Made by a program: the position numbers and the translations under genes
The notes under the pieces: generated by a model
Seen by the model: the letters and a program-made list of their open reading frames with translations, nothing else
Databases searched by the model: none
Told to the model about the DNA's origin: nothing
Source: JAGBWK01 sp964544595
Lineage (GTDB): Bacteria; Bacteroidota; Bacteroidia; Bacteroidales; Muribaculaceae
DNA: 64,000 nt
Reading direction: 5' to 3'
Assembly: GCA_964544595.1 (NCBI GenBank)
Contig: CAZJBM010000013.1
Coordinates: 1 to 64,000 of the forward strand
Shown: positions 50,189-59,968 of the stretch, one piece after another
Numbering within the stretch: position 1 is the stretch's first letter
Layout of the letters: every line of letters begins with the position of its first letter

Positions 50189-50638
50189 ATGGGAAGAAAT
50201 ATTGATCAGGCGGCTGAGCAAAGAAGCCGCGACAAATTTCGCGAAGTCGTGGGCAAGCAGCCGAAGGGCGTGTGGCTAATCATGTCGACCGCGGCGTTGC
50301 TGCTGATAGTCGTAGGGACGGTGATACCTATATTTCAGGGGATCGAGATACCATACGCGATGCAGCCAAAATGGTTTGGATATATCTATGCTGCGGGGGC
50401 CGTGCTGCTGCTGGTATCGAAAATATTCACCCGCTACACGGGCTCGGTGGTTCGCGTGAAGAGGCTCTACCGCATAGAGACGTGGAGCGCGATTTTCTTC
50501 ATCGTAGGGGCGGCCTTCATCTGGATCGAGCCCACAATCACCCGCAACTGGCTCGCCTTCACCCTCGCCGGGGGCGCTATCCAGATTTACACCTCCATAA
50601 TGATTCCCCGCGCTATCAACAAGGCGCTTAAGGGATAA
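50189..50638 (+). CDS. Four-span membrane protein of unknown function
   Basis: A 149-residue integral membrane protein with four hydrophobic segments (about 28-50, 61-79, 96-114 and 120-138) after a charged N-terminus. The segments are separated by short basic loops (RYTGSVVRVKRLYRI). It lies 26 bp after the DivIC-like gene and is probably co-transcribed. No family is recognised. Confidence 0.7.
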   Translation: MGRNIDQAAEQRSRDKFREVVGKQPKGVWLIMSTAALLLIVVGTVIPIFQGIEIPYAMQPKWFGYIYAAGAVLLLVSKIFTRYTGSVVRVKRLYRIETWSAIFFIVGAAFIWIEPTITRNWLAFTLAGGAIQIYTSIMIPRAINKALKG

Positions 50639-50692
50639 TAGGCTTATGCCTATCGCGAAACAAAACCAATAATTTCAATTTTGAATCTTAAG

Positions 50693-50711
50693 TAATTTCG
50701 ATACTTACATA
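50693..50711 (-). repeat. TAAGTAAGTATCG-family repeat upstream of the GH31 gene
   Basis: TAATTTCGATACTTACATA on the plus strand, 15 bp before the GH31 start codon. It is preceded by TTGAATCTTAA, an accompanying motif also seen near 36797. Confidence 0.55.
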
Positions 50712-50725
50712 ATACTCTCAGCACC

Positions 50726-53116
50726 ATGAAAAACATAATTCTGTCTATTTTGGCGATAGGAGCGGCGGGCGGAGCTGCCTTCGCCTCATCGCCCTCGGTA
50801 GCAAGCGTCACCGAGGGGGGGCGCGACGTTACGGTATCGGCTGTCACCGACAATATTATCCGCGTCAGCAACAACGCGAAGGGCGTTGTCACCCCGCCGT
50901 CGAAGACCCTTATCCTCAAGGATCAGAAGGCTCCGAAGACACAAATCCTCGACACGCCGAACGCCAAGACCCTCACAACCGCATCGGGAGTCACCGCCAC
51001 GCTCAACCCATCGACCGGCGCAGTGACTATTATGGCCGGAGCGGGACGCTCGGTGATTGACAACGGCACGCGTCAACTCGCCGACGGGAAGCAGATAATG
51101 ACACTCTCCACCCCGGGCAATGAGTCGTTCTACGGGGCAGGCGAGCGCGGCTTTCATTTCAATCTCGCCGGCGACACCCTCGTGATGTTCAATAAACAGA
51201 ACTACGGCTACACCGCCGGAGAGGAGCGCATCAAGCAGATGAACATAACCATGCCCATACTTATCTCGTCGCTCGGCTACGCCATTATCTTCGACGACTA
51301 CGCCGCCGCCAGCCTTGTCGCAGGGCATCCGGTGGAATATATCACCGAGTCACGGCAGCCGGTCGACTACTACTTCGTGAACGGCGTGGAAGGGGACTCT
51401 CAGCAGGCGCGCCTCGACAATCTCGTCAAGCAGATTTCATCAATAACCGGGCGACAGGAACTGCCACCGCTATGGTCGCTGGGATATATCACCTCAAAAT
51501 ACGGCTACCATACCCAAGCCGAAACCACGGGGGTTATCGATACGCTCAAAACCGCAGGCTATCCTGTCGACGGCATTGTGCTCGATCTCTACTGGTATGG
51601 CAAGGAGCAGGATATGGGACGATTGGCATGGGATCCTGAGCAGTGGCCCGACCATAAGAAGATGCTCTCCGACCTCAAATCGGAGGGGGTCAACCTCGTG
51701 GCCATCTCTCAGCCCTACGTGCTGCGCAATGGAAAGGCTATTGACAATTACAACGAGCTCGCACCTAAAGGCTTGTTCGTGCCCGACTCGCTCGGCCGTC
51801 CGGGAGAAGTGGCGATATGGGTAGGCGAAGGGGGCATGTTTGACGTAAGCAATCCCGACACCCGCGCTTGGCTCTCCAACAAATATAAGGAACTGACTGA
51901 CGGCGGCATCACCGGCTGGTGGGGCGACCTCGGCGAGCCTGAGGTGCACCCCGATTCGCTTGTGCATCACAACGGCCTGACTGCCCGCGAATACCATAAC
52001 CTCTACGGCAACGACTGGTCGAGCATTATTTACGACCTATTCAAGCAGGAATACCCCGACAGCCGCCTGATGACCATGATGCGCGGAGGCACCGTCGGGC
52101 TTCAGCGCTACAACGTCTTCCCTTGGTCGACCGACGTAAGCCGCTCATGGGGTGGTCTGCAACCGCAAGTGACCATTATGCTCAACTCTGGCCTCAGCGG
52201 TCTCGGCTACATGAGCCACGACGTAGGCGGCTTCGCTATCGACCCCGAGCATCCATTTGACCCTGAACTGTATGTGCGATGGCTTCAGCTCGGCACCTTC
52301 TCGCCCATCCTCCGCACCCATGCCCAACAGCTCGCCGAGCCTTACAAATATCCCGACCACCAGGATATTATCATCCCTCTGATTAAAGAACGCTACGCAT
52401 GGCTCCCCTACAACTATACTTTGGCATTTGCGAACGCCACCGAAGGGCAGCCGCTGGTGCGTCCGCTCAACTACTACGACCCCTCGTCGAGCCAATACGA
52501 CGACATCACCGACGAGTATCTATGGGGGCGCGACGTGCTTGTGGCTCCGGTAATGACTCAGGGAGCCACCGAGCGCGAAATAGTGTTCCCGAGCGGCACA
52601 TGGATTGACCCCCGCAACCCGGCGAGCATATATCAAGGTGGGGACACTATCGTTTATCAGGCCCCGCTCGCAGTGCTCCCGATGTTTATTCGCGGAGGGT
52701 CGTTCATTCCACGCGCCGACTACGACATGAAGAATACAGGAGATTATCGCACCGACCGCTACACGATTGATTTCTACCCCGTAGAGGGCACCAGCGACGG
52801 CATGATATTCGAGGATGACATGTCGACACCGACCACTCTCAGCGAAGGCCGCTACACGCTGCTACGCTTCAATGCCGACGTCAACGCATCGAATATCACC
52901 GTCGACCTCAAAGCTGAGAGCGGAAGCGAATCGTACGTCAACCCGACGCCTCGCAAGCAAATGAAATTCGTGGTACACAACATTTCAGCCAAGCCCAAGA
53001 GCGTAACCCTCGATGGCCGCAAAATCAAATATGCTTACGACCGCGCCAACTCCACTCTGACGCTTTCACTCGACTGGGACATCGCGTCGCCGGCGCGCAT
53101 CGTGATCGCCCGATAA
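50726..53116 (+). CDS. Exported GH31 alpha-glucosidase
   Basis: A 796-residue exported enzyme with signal peptide at residues 1-20 (ending AAFA). The GH31 barrel has DGIVLDLYWYGKEQ, the nucleophile Asp in GWWGDLGEPE and the acid/base Asp in WSTDVSRSWGGL. An N-terminal beta-sandwich and two C-terminal beta domains complete the family plan, and the length fits. It would release terminal glucose or xylose units from alpha-linked sugars. The family also includes alpha-xylosidases, and specificity is not certain. It may act downstream of the alpha-amylase in the same genome, though they are far apart. Confidence 0.92.
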   Translation: MKNIILSILAIGAAGGAAFASSPSVASVTEGGRDVTVSAVTDNIIRVSNNAKGVVTPPSKTLILKDQKAPKTQILDTPNAKTLTTASGVTATLNPSTGAVTIMAGAGRSVIDNGTRQLADGKQIMTLSTPGNESFYGAGERGFHFNLAGDTLVMFNKQNYGYTAGEERIKQMNITMPILISSLGYAIIFDDYAAASLVAGHPVEYITESRQPVDYYFVNGVEGDSQQARLDNLVKQISSITGRQELPPLWSLGYITSKYGYHTQAETTGVIDTLKTAGYPVDGIVLDLYWYGKEQDMGRLAWDPEQWPDHKKMLSDLKSEGVNLVAISQPYVLRNGKAIDNYNELAPKGLFVPDSLGRPGEVAIWVGEGGMFDVSNPDTRAWLSNKYKELTDGGITGWWGDLGEPEVHPDSLVHHNGLTAREYHNLYGNDWSSIIYDLFKQEYPDSRLMTMMRGGTVGLQRYNVFPWSTDVSRSWGGLQPQVTIMLNSGLSGLGYMSHDVGGFAIDPEHPFDPELYVRWLQLGTFSPILRTHAQQLAEPYKYPDHQDIIIPLIKERYAWLPYNYTLAFANATEGQPLVRPLNYYDPSSSQYDDITDEYLWGRDVLVAPVMTQGATEREIVFPSGTWIDPRNPASIYQGGDTIVYQAPLAVLPMFIRGGSFIPRADYDMKNTGDYRTDRYTIDFYPVEGTSDGMIFEDDMSTPTTLSEGRYTLLRFNADVNASNITVDLKAESGSESYVNPTPRKQMKFVVHNISAKPKSVTLDGRKIKYAYDRANSTLTLSLDWDIASPARIVIAR

Positions 53117-53180
53117 TCATCTCCGCGATTCAATACACTGAATTTCGTCACAACCTCTAACTCAGAGCCACTTATAACTG

Positions 53181-53208
53181 AAGCCCCCGGCATCACTGTC
53201 GGGGGCTT
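53181..53208 (+). terminator. Terminator after the GH31 gene
   Basis: AAGCCCCCG (53181-53189) pairs with CGGGGGCTT (53200-53208). The T-run is short, so confidence is moderate. Confidence 0.65.
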
Positions 53209-53232
53209 CAAGCTAAGTATGATGAAAGGTTC

Positions 53233-53313
53233 TTAAGCGCAAAGAATAAGCAGCAGTATCATAAGAAACGCTATGAGTGATTGTCGGCACATTTTATGAC
53301 TATGCTTTTTCAT
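53233..53313 (-). CDS. Possible 26-residue membrane peptide
   Basis: A short frame on the minus strand encodes a basic start (MKKHSHKMCRQS) and a hydrophobic run (LIAFLMILLLILCA), then stops. The plan is that of a single-span small membrane peptide. It is directly downstream of the Crp/Fnr gene on the same strand, about 60 bp away, so it may be read from the same transcript. An inverted repeat (CTCAACA/TGTTGAG, 53354-53369) lies between. There is no homology evidence, so this is tentative. Confidence 0.35.
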   Translation of the reverse strand: MKKHSHKMCRQSLIAFLMILLLILCA

Positions 53314-53373
53314 TAGATATGCCGCGAAGTTGCCAATTATTTCCGACTTAATTCTCAACATTTGTTGAGAAGC

Positions 53374-53940
53374 TCACTTTTCGTTTTTACGCAATCGGCT
53401 AAGGTGGGTAGGGGTGATATTCAGAAATGAGGCTATGTCTTTAAGCGAGAAGAGGGCGAACAGGTCGGGATGCCTTTCGACAAGCTCCTCATAGCGTTGC
53501 TGAGGGGTTGCGCAATACAGAGCCACATAGCGGTCGTAGACAGTAGAGAACACGGCCTCGGTTGAGCGGTACACTATATCACGTATGGAAGCATCTTCCT
53601 CTACCATTTTTTGCAATTTCTTTACCGGAAAACAGTATATCTCACATGGACTGACAGCTACAATCGACACTCTTGCCTTCTTACCTGAAAGGGAGAATGG
53701 AAAATCCGACACAAATTCCCCATCAAACTCCAGCCCGACGACGTGCTCCGACCCGTCGGCTGAAAACGCCGCATACTTAAGCGTGCCCGACTTGATATAC
53801 CCCACATAACGGGCCACTTGACCGACGCTCACAAAATCCTCGCCGCGCTCAAATCGGCGCAGCTCACCCTGTTCAACGCAAATGCCGCGCCAAAAGTCGG
53901 TGTCGATATGGTCAATATATGCATTGAATTTCTCTGCCAC
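53374..53940 (-). CDS. Crp/Fnr-family transcription regulator
   Basis: A 188-residue regulator. A cyclic-nucleotide-binding fold occupies about 20-130 (GEDFVSVGQVARYVGYIKSG). A shorter C-terminal helix-turn-helix follows (LFSLKDIASFLNITPTHLSR, then RLRKNEK). There are no clustered cysteines, so it is not an Fnr-type iron-sulfur sensor. The ligand is unknown. Two possible promoters exist: a close one that leaves almost no leader (53945-53976) and a far one beyond an IS fragment (54190-54220). Confidence 0.88.
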   Translation of the reverse strand: MAEKFNAYIDHIDTDFWRGICVEQGELRRFERGEDFVSVGQVARYVGYIKSGTLKYAAFSADGSEHVVGLEFDGEFVSDFPFSLSGKKARVSIVAVSPCEIYCFPVKKLQKMVEEDASIRDIVYRSTEAVFSTVYDRYVALYCATPQQRYEELVERHPDLFALFSLKDIASFLNITPTHLSRLRKNEK

Positions 53941-53944
53941 GGCG

Positions 53945-53976
53945 TAAAGTTATGCAATATATCGCAATGCGCCAAA
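53945..53976 (-). promoter_or_regulatory. Proximal crp-type promoter giving a leaderless transcript
   Basis: Minus-strand TTTG (53976-53973) and TAACTTTA (53952-53945) are 20 bp apart. The -7 box ends 5 bp before the start codon, so the mRNA would have little or no leader. Confidence 0.5.
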
Positions 53977-54000
53977 TCAATGACTCTACACCTATCGACC

Positions 54001-54130
54001 CGGCCATCCATTGGCATATTCGTCCGTGTTCTTCAGTCGTGTACGTCGAGTACACTCCCTCATCACACGAACAACTCTGTTCAATGCCTGACCGCCTCAG
54101 CGTTAACTGATTTTATGGGACAGGCTCTTA
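54001..54130 (+). mobile_element. 130-bp IS fragment (right end), copy 2
   Basis: Same 130-bp unit as 24529-24658, ending in TTATGGGACAGGCTC plus TTA. It lies 61 bp upstream of the Crp/Fnr start codon, between the gene and a second possible promoter. No left end is found. Apart from this unit, the promoters and the 54153 repeat, I see no gene in 53941-54421. Confidence 0.75.
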
Positions 54131-54152
54131 CGATACTGAAAGCTTTTCTCAT

Positions 54153-54178
54153 TAAGTAAGTTCGAAAATCAGTCTATA
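54153..54178 (+). repeat. TAAGTAAGTATCG-family repeat next to the IS fragment
   Basis: TAAGTAAGTTCGAAAATCAG, one base shorter in the centre than the main form, 22 bp after the IS fragment. Confidence 0.55.
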
Positions 54179-54189
54179 CATATATGACG

Positions 54190-54220
54190 CAAAGTTACGA
54201 TAAAATATTTCACTAACAAT
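54190..54220 (-). promoter_or_regulatory. Distal promoter for the Crp/Fnr gene
   Basis: Minus-strand ATTG (54220-54217) and TAACTTTG (54197-54190) are 19 bp apart. A transcript from here would carry a leader of about 240 nt that includes the IS fragment. Confidence 0.5.
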
Positions 54221-54421
54221 CTGAGTCTACGCCCAACAAATTCCACAATGCGCCAGCACCTAATCAGCGAATAGCGAAATTTTCATGGGATACGCCGGGC
54301 GATAAACGTTTTTTAAGTGTCGGCATGGGAGAGGGTTGTGATTTTTTTGCTATTTTTGCGATTTAAAACCGCCGGTCAGAGTCCCTGACCCTGGCTAAAG
54401 CCACACTTTTTTCACCCGATT

Positions 54422-57391
54422 ATGAAGAAAATCGTCATAGCGGCGGCAACCTCTCTCGCCGCCATTTGCGCCCAGGCGCAAATCAACTCCCCCGCCACCG
54501 ACGGCTACTGCCGCCGCGGTGTGCTTATGTATCAAGATAATAACTACGTAGGTTGTATCGACCAAATGAATAGGGTCAAGGCCGAGAATCCTACCCCCGA
54601 CGAGCTGATGGAAGCCGACTTCTACATCGCCATGTCGGCCGCTCACTTAGGCAAGACCGACGCGCACGCGTTGCTCTCCTATTTCCTATGGCGTCACCCC
54701 GGCTCGCGCTACGCGACCCAAGCGCGCCTCGCATTGGGCAATCTTATGCTCGATGCCCGCGAATATGGCGAAGCATATACCGAGTACAGCAAAATCGACC
54801 CGGCCACGCTCGACACCGCCACCGCCGCCGAGCTCGCCTACAACAGCGGATATTGCCTGCTGAAGCGAGGGGAATATGACCGCGCCCGCTCGCTTTACGC
54901 CACTTTGACTCAAAACAAAAAATACGGCAACGGCGCGCGCTTCTATCTCGGCTACATAGCCTACGCGAAAAAAGACTATACCGAGGCGATAAAATACTTG
55001 TCGGAGCTCAACTCATCGAAAGCTCCCGCCGATATGGCCGACTATTATCTCGCCCAGATTTACTATATTCAAGGCGATTACTCTAAAGCCTCGGCTAAGG
55101 CCAACGCCGTGCTCAACCGCAACGTCGCCCCGCAATTCCGCTCCGAAGCGCTCCGCATAGCCGGCGAATCGAGCTACCAGCTCGACGATTACGCGAAGGC
55201 CGTAAAGCTGCTGCGCCAATACGCCGAATCGACCGACGAGCCTCAGCCCTCGGCCATGTATATCTTAGGCGTGGCCGACTACCGCGAGGGCGACTACGAC
55301 GACGCCATAGCGCGTCTGACCGCTGTCGCATCGCTCGACGACGCGATGGGCCAAAGCGCTAATCTATATATAGGCCAGGCGTTTATGCAGCAGGGCAACT
55401 ACTCCTCGGCCATGATCGCCTTTGACCGCGCCCTATATATGGACTTTGACCCGCAGGTGCAGGAAACGGCCTTCTACAACTACGCCGTGGCCGGAACCCA
55501 GGGGGGTAAGATACCCTTCGGCAGCTCCGTCACCACATTTGAGGAATTTATCCGCCGCTATCCCAACTCTAAATTCGCCCCCCAAATCAGCGAATATATC
55601 GTCACGGGATATATGACCGACGACAACTACCCCGCGGCGCTCGCGTCGATCGAAGCGGTGAAAAAGCCGTCGAAGGAGATACTCAAAGCCAAGCAGCAAG
55701 TGCTCTACACCCTCGGCGCGCGAGAGCTTGCCAACAACGACGTCAAATCGGCCATCAACCATCTATCGCAAGCCGAATCGCTCGCTTCCTATAATCCCCA
55801 AATCGGAGCAGAGACATCGCTCTGGCTCGGAGAAGCGCTCTACGCCAACGGCCAATACGAGAAAGCCGCGAAAAAATTCGAGACATATCTTGCCGACCGC
55901 AGTGCCGACCGCGGCAACAAGCCGCTTGCGGTCTACGACCTCGCATACACCAATTTCAGCATAGGCAACTTCGGCAAGGCACTCGACGGATTCCAGCAAT
56001 TTGTCAACTCCCCGGGGCAGTCGGGCAATCTTATGGTGGCCGACGCCTACAACCGTCTCGGCGACTGCCACTATTACAACAAGGATTTCTCTAAGGCCAC
56101 AAACGCCTATAACAAGGCTTACACCATCTCCCCCTCGACCGGCGACTACGCTCTCTTCCAGGAGGCTATCATGAAGGGGTATCAGCGCGACTATAAAGGC
56201 AAAATCGCCGGAATGAAGTCGATGATGCAGAAATTCCCCACCTCGTCGCTTACCCCTTCAGCTCTTATCGAGACTGGCGAGAGCTACGAGCAGCTCGGCT
56301 CAACCGACTCGGCGGTCGAAGCTTATTCGCAGGTTTCAGCCCGCTACCCCGCCACCAAGCAGGGCCGACAGGCTTCGCTCCTTCTCGCCATGGTATACAT
56401 CAACAACGGCAACACACCGCAGGCTATATCAACCTATAAAGAGCTCATAACCAACGCGCCTACAAGCGAGGAGGCCCAGCAGGCTTCAGAAAATCTCAAA
56501 AGCCTCATGGCCGACCAGAACCGCATCGACGAGTATGCCCGATTCATAGAGCAAGTGCCCAACGCGCGGCAGATGAAGCCCTCAGAGCTCGACAATCTCA
56601 CATACGACTCAGCCGTCCGCGACTACCTCAACACAGGCAAAACCGGACGCATCGTCGACTACCTCGCCAAATTCCCCGACGGTATATATCGACCCGAAGC
56701 GTTGTCATATCTCATCGAAGCAGCCACTACTTCAGGCGACCGCCAGTCGGTAATAAACTACTCCTCGGAGCTTATCGAGAAGTACCCCGACAACACCCTC
56801 GTGCCCGATGCGCTCAAAGCTCTCGGCGACACCTACTTGGCTATGGGCAAACCGACCGACGCGCTCAACGCCTTCACCCGACTTGAGCAAATGGCCGACC
56901 CATATATGACCAACGACGCCCGCATAGGCATAATCCGCTCGGCCGACGCGCTCAAGCAGTATCCCACCGTCATCACCATGGCCGATGCGCTCACAGCCTC
57001 TTCGACCGTGTCGCCCGACCAGCGCTCCGAAGCCCGCTATATGAAAGGCGTCGCGCTCAACGCTACAGGCAAAGCCGACGATGCCGCGGCCATTTGGGCC
57101 GACCTGTCGAAAGACCTAACCGACGAATACGGCACCCGCGCGGCTTACTCGCTCGCCGAGCAGCAATACCTCGCGGGCAATCTCAAGAAAGCTCACAAAA
57201 TGGCCGAGGAATTCATCGGGTCCGACACCCCGTTTGACTACTGGTATGCCCGCGGCGTGATTCTTTTCTCTGACATCAACCGCGCCGAAGGAAAATCTTA
57301 TGAAGCCGACTTCTATCTCAAGAATCTAAAGGAGAACTACCCCGGCTCGGAGACCGACATCTACGAGATGATCGAGTCGCGCACCAAATAA
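54422..57391 (+). CDS. Exported TPR-repeat protein
   Basis: A 989-residue protein with signal peptide (residues 1-20, ending CAQAQ). It is built almost wholly of tetratricopeptide repeats, for example EAYTEYSKIDPATLDTAT, GARFYLGYIAYAKKDYTEAI, PSAMYILGVADYREGDYDDA and MVADAYNRLGDCHYYNKDFS. Large exported TPR proteins in Bacteroidetes can act in outer-membrane assembly or in type IX secretion and gliding (PorW/SprE-like), but I see no lipobox to support PorW. It precedes an outer-membrane barrel gene by 49 bp, so the two probably work together. A TATTTTTG box (54351-54358) may start transcription. Confidence 0.88.
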   Translation: MKKIVIAAATSLAAICAQAQINSPATDGYCRRGVLMYQDNNYVGCIDQMNRVKAENPTPDELMEADFYIAMSAAHLGKTDAHALLSYFLWRHPGSRYATQARLALGNLMLDAREYGEAYTEYSKIDPATLDTATAAELAYNSGYCLLKRGEYDRARSLYATLTQNKKYGNGARFYLGYIAYAKKDYTEAIKYLSELNSSKAPADMADYYLAQIYYIQGDYSKASAKANAVLNRNVAPQFRSEALRIAGESSYQLDDYAKAVKLLRQYAESTDEPQPSAMYILGVADYREGDYDDAIARLTAVASLDDAMGQSANLYIGQAFMQQGNYSSAMIAFDRALYMDFDPQVQETAFYNYAVAGTQGGKIPFGSSVTTFEEFIRRYPNSKFAPQISEYIVTGYMTDDNYPAALASIEAVKKPSKEILKAKQQVLYTLGARELANNDVKSAINHLSQAESLASYNPQIGAETSLWLGEALYANGQYEKAAKKFETYLADRSADRGNKPLAVYDLAYTNFSIGNFGKALDGFQQFVNSPGQSGNLMVADAYNRLGDCHYYNKDFSKATNAYNKAYTISPSTGDYALFQEAIMKGYQRDYKGKIAGMKSMMQKFPTSSLTPSALIETGESYEQLGSTDSAVEAYSQVSARYPATKQGRQASLLLAMVYINNGNTPQAISTYKELITNAPTSEEAQQASENLKSLMADQNRIDEYARFIEQVPNARQMKPSELDNLTYDSAVRDYLNTGKTGRIVDYLAKFPDGIYRPEALSYLIEAATTSGDRQSVINYSSELIEKYPDNTLVPDALKALGDTYLAMGKPTDALNAFTRLEQMADPYMTNDARIGIIRSADALKQYPTVITMADALTASSTVSPDQRSEARYMKGVALNATGKADDAAAIWADLSKDLTDEYGTRAAYSLAEQQYLAGNLKKAHKMAEEFIGSDTPFDYWYARGVILFSDINRAEGKSYEADFYLKNLKENYPGSETDIYEMIESRTK

Positions 57392-57440
57392 TCAGTCCGA
57401 CAAACAACGAGATAGAATCCAACAACAAAAATATATAGTC

Positions 57441-59198
57441 ATGAAAACCATATATATCGCGGCATTAGCCACATTTGCAGTCCTTCCCCTCGGAGCGCAG
57501 ACGCTCGAAAAAGAGATCGTGATAGACCGCGAGATCGTGCCTGAAATGCGCGCCGTAAGCCGCCTCAACAATTTCCCTCAACTCACCAAGCCCGAAATCA
57601 AGCCTAAGCGTCTCAGCTTCCACGACATCAACTCGACAGCCGAAATCACCGGGTCGTATGCCACACTTGAGCCGGCTGCCTCAGCCGACGCAATCGCCAT
57701 ATCAAAACACAAGGGCTACGCCTCGATAGGCTACTTCCCGACTTACAACCTCGGGGTCTCAGCGGGCTATCGCATCATCAACACCCACCGCACCTCGCTC
57801 GGAGCATGGCTGCAGTTTGACGGCAAATCCTACGGATGGAATCCTATCGTAGGCCCCGATTACGCGGTCGACAAGCTTCATCGCAACTCGATAACCGGAG
57901 CAATCGACTTCTCCCACATATTTGCCCACGCGGGCCGTCTCGACGTCAACGCCGACTATACCTATCACTGGCTTAACCGCCCCTGGCAAAACGTCGACTC
58001 CACATATACGGCCAACGCCTTCAACGTGCAGGCGACATGGTCGGCACGCAAGCACGACATGATTTACTTCATCGAGGGCCATATGCGCCATTTCGGGCTT
58101 TCGGGCAAGGAACATTCCATACCCGCGTCAAATCTCCTTACCGACGGACTCTCGCAAAACATAATATCATTCCGCGGAGGAACGTCGTACTTCATCACCT
58201 CCAACTCGGCCATTGCCGGGCTCGCAAGCGTCGACTTCGCGAGCTACAATCATCTCAACGGCATTTTTTACACCGCGGCGGACGCGCCTGTCAACGGCGA
58301 TAACCACGCCTTGATACCGATGCTGATACCAGGCGAAGGGAAGACACTCGGCCTGATCAATCTACAGCCGTCGTATCGCTACCACACCTCTACCCTTACC
58401 CTTAAAATCGGCGTAAAAGCCCAGATTTCGACCAACTCAGGCAAAACCTTCCACATAGCTCCCGACGTGGCTATCAACTGGAAGCCCGCTTCGATGTTTG
58501 AGATTTCGGCAAATGCCGACGGCGGCGAGTATATCAACTCCCTCTCCCATCTTTTCGCCATAAACCCTTACATGTCGCCTTCGCTTGGCTACAACTTCTC
58601 TCATCGCCCCATCCTCTTCGACGCCTCGATGAAAATAGGGCCATTCCGCGGATTCGCCGTGAAAATGTTTGCCGGATATGCCGCCGCCAACGATTGGCTT
58701 ATGCCTTTGGGGCTTAATCCTATGGCCGGAGCAATCGACGGATACCCCAATCTCGCCATTTTCGCCCCTGTCAACCTGACCGCCTGGCACGGCGGAGCGG
58801 CGCTTGAATTCAAAGTCGCGGATATAGTCGAGGGCGAAGTCAGCTTCACATTCTCTCCCAATTCATATAATCATAGCGACCCCCGCAACATGGACCGCGC
58901 GAAGCAGGTGCTTGACATAAAGCTGACCTCTCATCCTATCGACCGACTGACAGTTGACGCCGGATTCCAGATGCGCCAGGGCCGCAAACTCTTTAACTCC
59001 TGGAATCTCAACGAGGGTATGAAGGAATTAGACCTCAACCAGTACAACAATCTGCGCCTCGGAGCCAATTATCAGGTTTTTGACTGGATGAGTGTCTACG
59101 GCCAGGTTGAGAATCTGCTCAACTGCGACGCCGAGGATATATGGATGGCCCGCTGCCAGGGCATACATGGCCTCGTAGGCGTAAGTTTCAAATTCTAA
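57441..59198 (+). CDS. Outer-membrane beta-barrel protein
   Basis: A 585-residue exported protein (signal peptide ending PLGAQ). Residues beyond about 90 alternate hydrophobic and polar residues in amphipathic strands with aromatic girdles. The chain ends in GVSFKF, with the terminal Phe typical of barrels assembled by Bam. It resembles the barrel half of TonB-dependent receptors but has no plug domain or TonB box that I can see. It follows the TPR gene and is likely its partner in the outer membrane. Confidence 0.8.
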   Translation: MKTIYIAALATFAVLPLGAQTLEKEIVIDREIVPEMRAVSRLNNFPQLTKPEIKPKRLSFHDINSTAEITGSYATLEPAASADAIAISKHKGYASIGYFPTYNLGVSAGYRIINTHRTSLGAWLQFDGKSYGWNPIVGPDYAVDKLHRNSITGAIDFSHIFAHAGRLDVNADYTYHWLNRPWQNVDSTYTANAFNVQATWSARKHDMIYFIEGHMRHFGLSGKEHSIPASNLLTDGLSQNIISFRGGTSYFITSNSAIAGLASVDFASYNHLNGIFYTAADAPVNGDNHALIPMLIPGEGKTLGLINLQPSYRYHTSTLTLKIGVKAQISTNSGKTFHIAPDVAINWKPASMFEISANADGGEYINSLSHLFAINPYMSPSLGYNFSHRPILFDASMKIGPFRGFAVKMFAGYAAANDWLMPLGLNPMAGAIDGYPNLAIFAPVNLTAWHGGAALEFKVADIVEGEVSFTFSPNSYNHSDPRNMDRAKQVLDIKLTSHPIDRLTVDAGFQMRQGRKLFNSWNLNEGMKELDLNQYNNLRLGANYQVFDWMSVYGQVENLLNCDAEDIWMARCQGIHGLVGVSFKF

Positions 59199-59222
59199 AT
59201 GGATTAACCGATACGCACTTGT

Positions 59223-59828
59223 ATGGCAAAACTTGAGAACTGCTTTATGGCAGGGAGGCTTGAGGCGGGATGCGACGAGGCGGGGCGAGGTTGTCTCGCC
59301 GGGCCGGTATATGCCGCCGCGGTAATCCTGCCCGAAGACTTCAGCCACCCCCTGCTCAACGACTCCAAGCAGCTCACCGAACGCCAGCGCGACTTGCTGC
59401 GACCGATAATCGAGAAAGAAGCCGTCGCATGGGCCGTAGGGGTGGTGACAGCCGAGGAAATCGACCAAATCAATATTCTCAACGCCTCGATTCTTGCCAT
59501 GCACCGCGCATTGGATGCTCTCACGGTCAGACCCGGAGGGGTTATCGTCGACGGCAACAGGTTCAAGCCTTACCGCGACCTCGATTGCCGCACATTTGTC
59601 AAAGGCGATGGCCGTTACGCCAACATCGCCGCGGCCTCGGTACTCGCCAAAACCCACCGCGACGAGGAGATGATGCGGCTCCACGCCGACTATCCTCTCT
59701 ACCACTGGGACCGCAACAAAGGCTATCCCACCCGCGACCACCGGGCCGCTATCGAAGACGCGGGCCCCTCGCCTCACCACCGCATGAGTTTCCGCCTGCT
59801 CAACACCCAACTCACCCTCGACCTCTGA
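59223..59828 (+). CDS. rnhB: Ribonuclease HII
   Basis: Cuts RNA in RNA-DNA hybrids and single ribonucleotides in DNA. The 201 residues fit. The catalytic GCDEAGRGCLAGPV block is intact and the later acidic residues lie in VDGNRF and the HRDEEMMRLH segment. It starts 24 bp after the barrel gene. Confidence 0.96.
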   Translation: MAKLENCFMAGRLEAGCDEAGRGCLAGPVYAAAVILPEDFSHPLLNDSKQLTERQRDLLRPIIEKEAVAWAVGVVTAEEIDQINILNASILAMHRALDALTVRPGGVIVDGNRFKPYRDLDCRTFVKGDGRYANIAAASVLAKTHRDEEMMRLHADYPLYHWDRNKGYPTRDHRAAIEDAGPSPHHRMSFRLLNTQLTLDL

Positions 59829-59968
59829 TCGCCTCGGTTGAGCGATGATTGAGAGCGATTTTCGTTTCCGATTTAGGAAAAAATTCGTAATTTCGCGTTA
59901 TTAAACCATGCCCTACGCTGCCATAAGCCGCTCATAACGCTTAACGCATGGGCTATAATTACCATACT

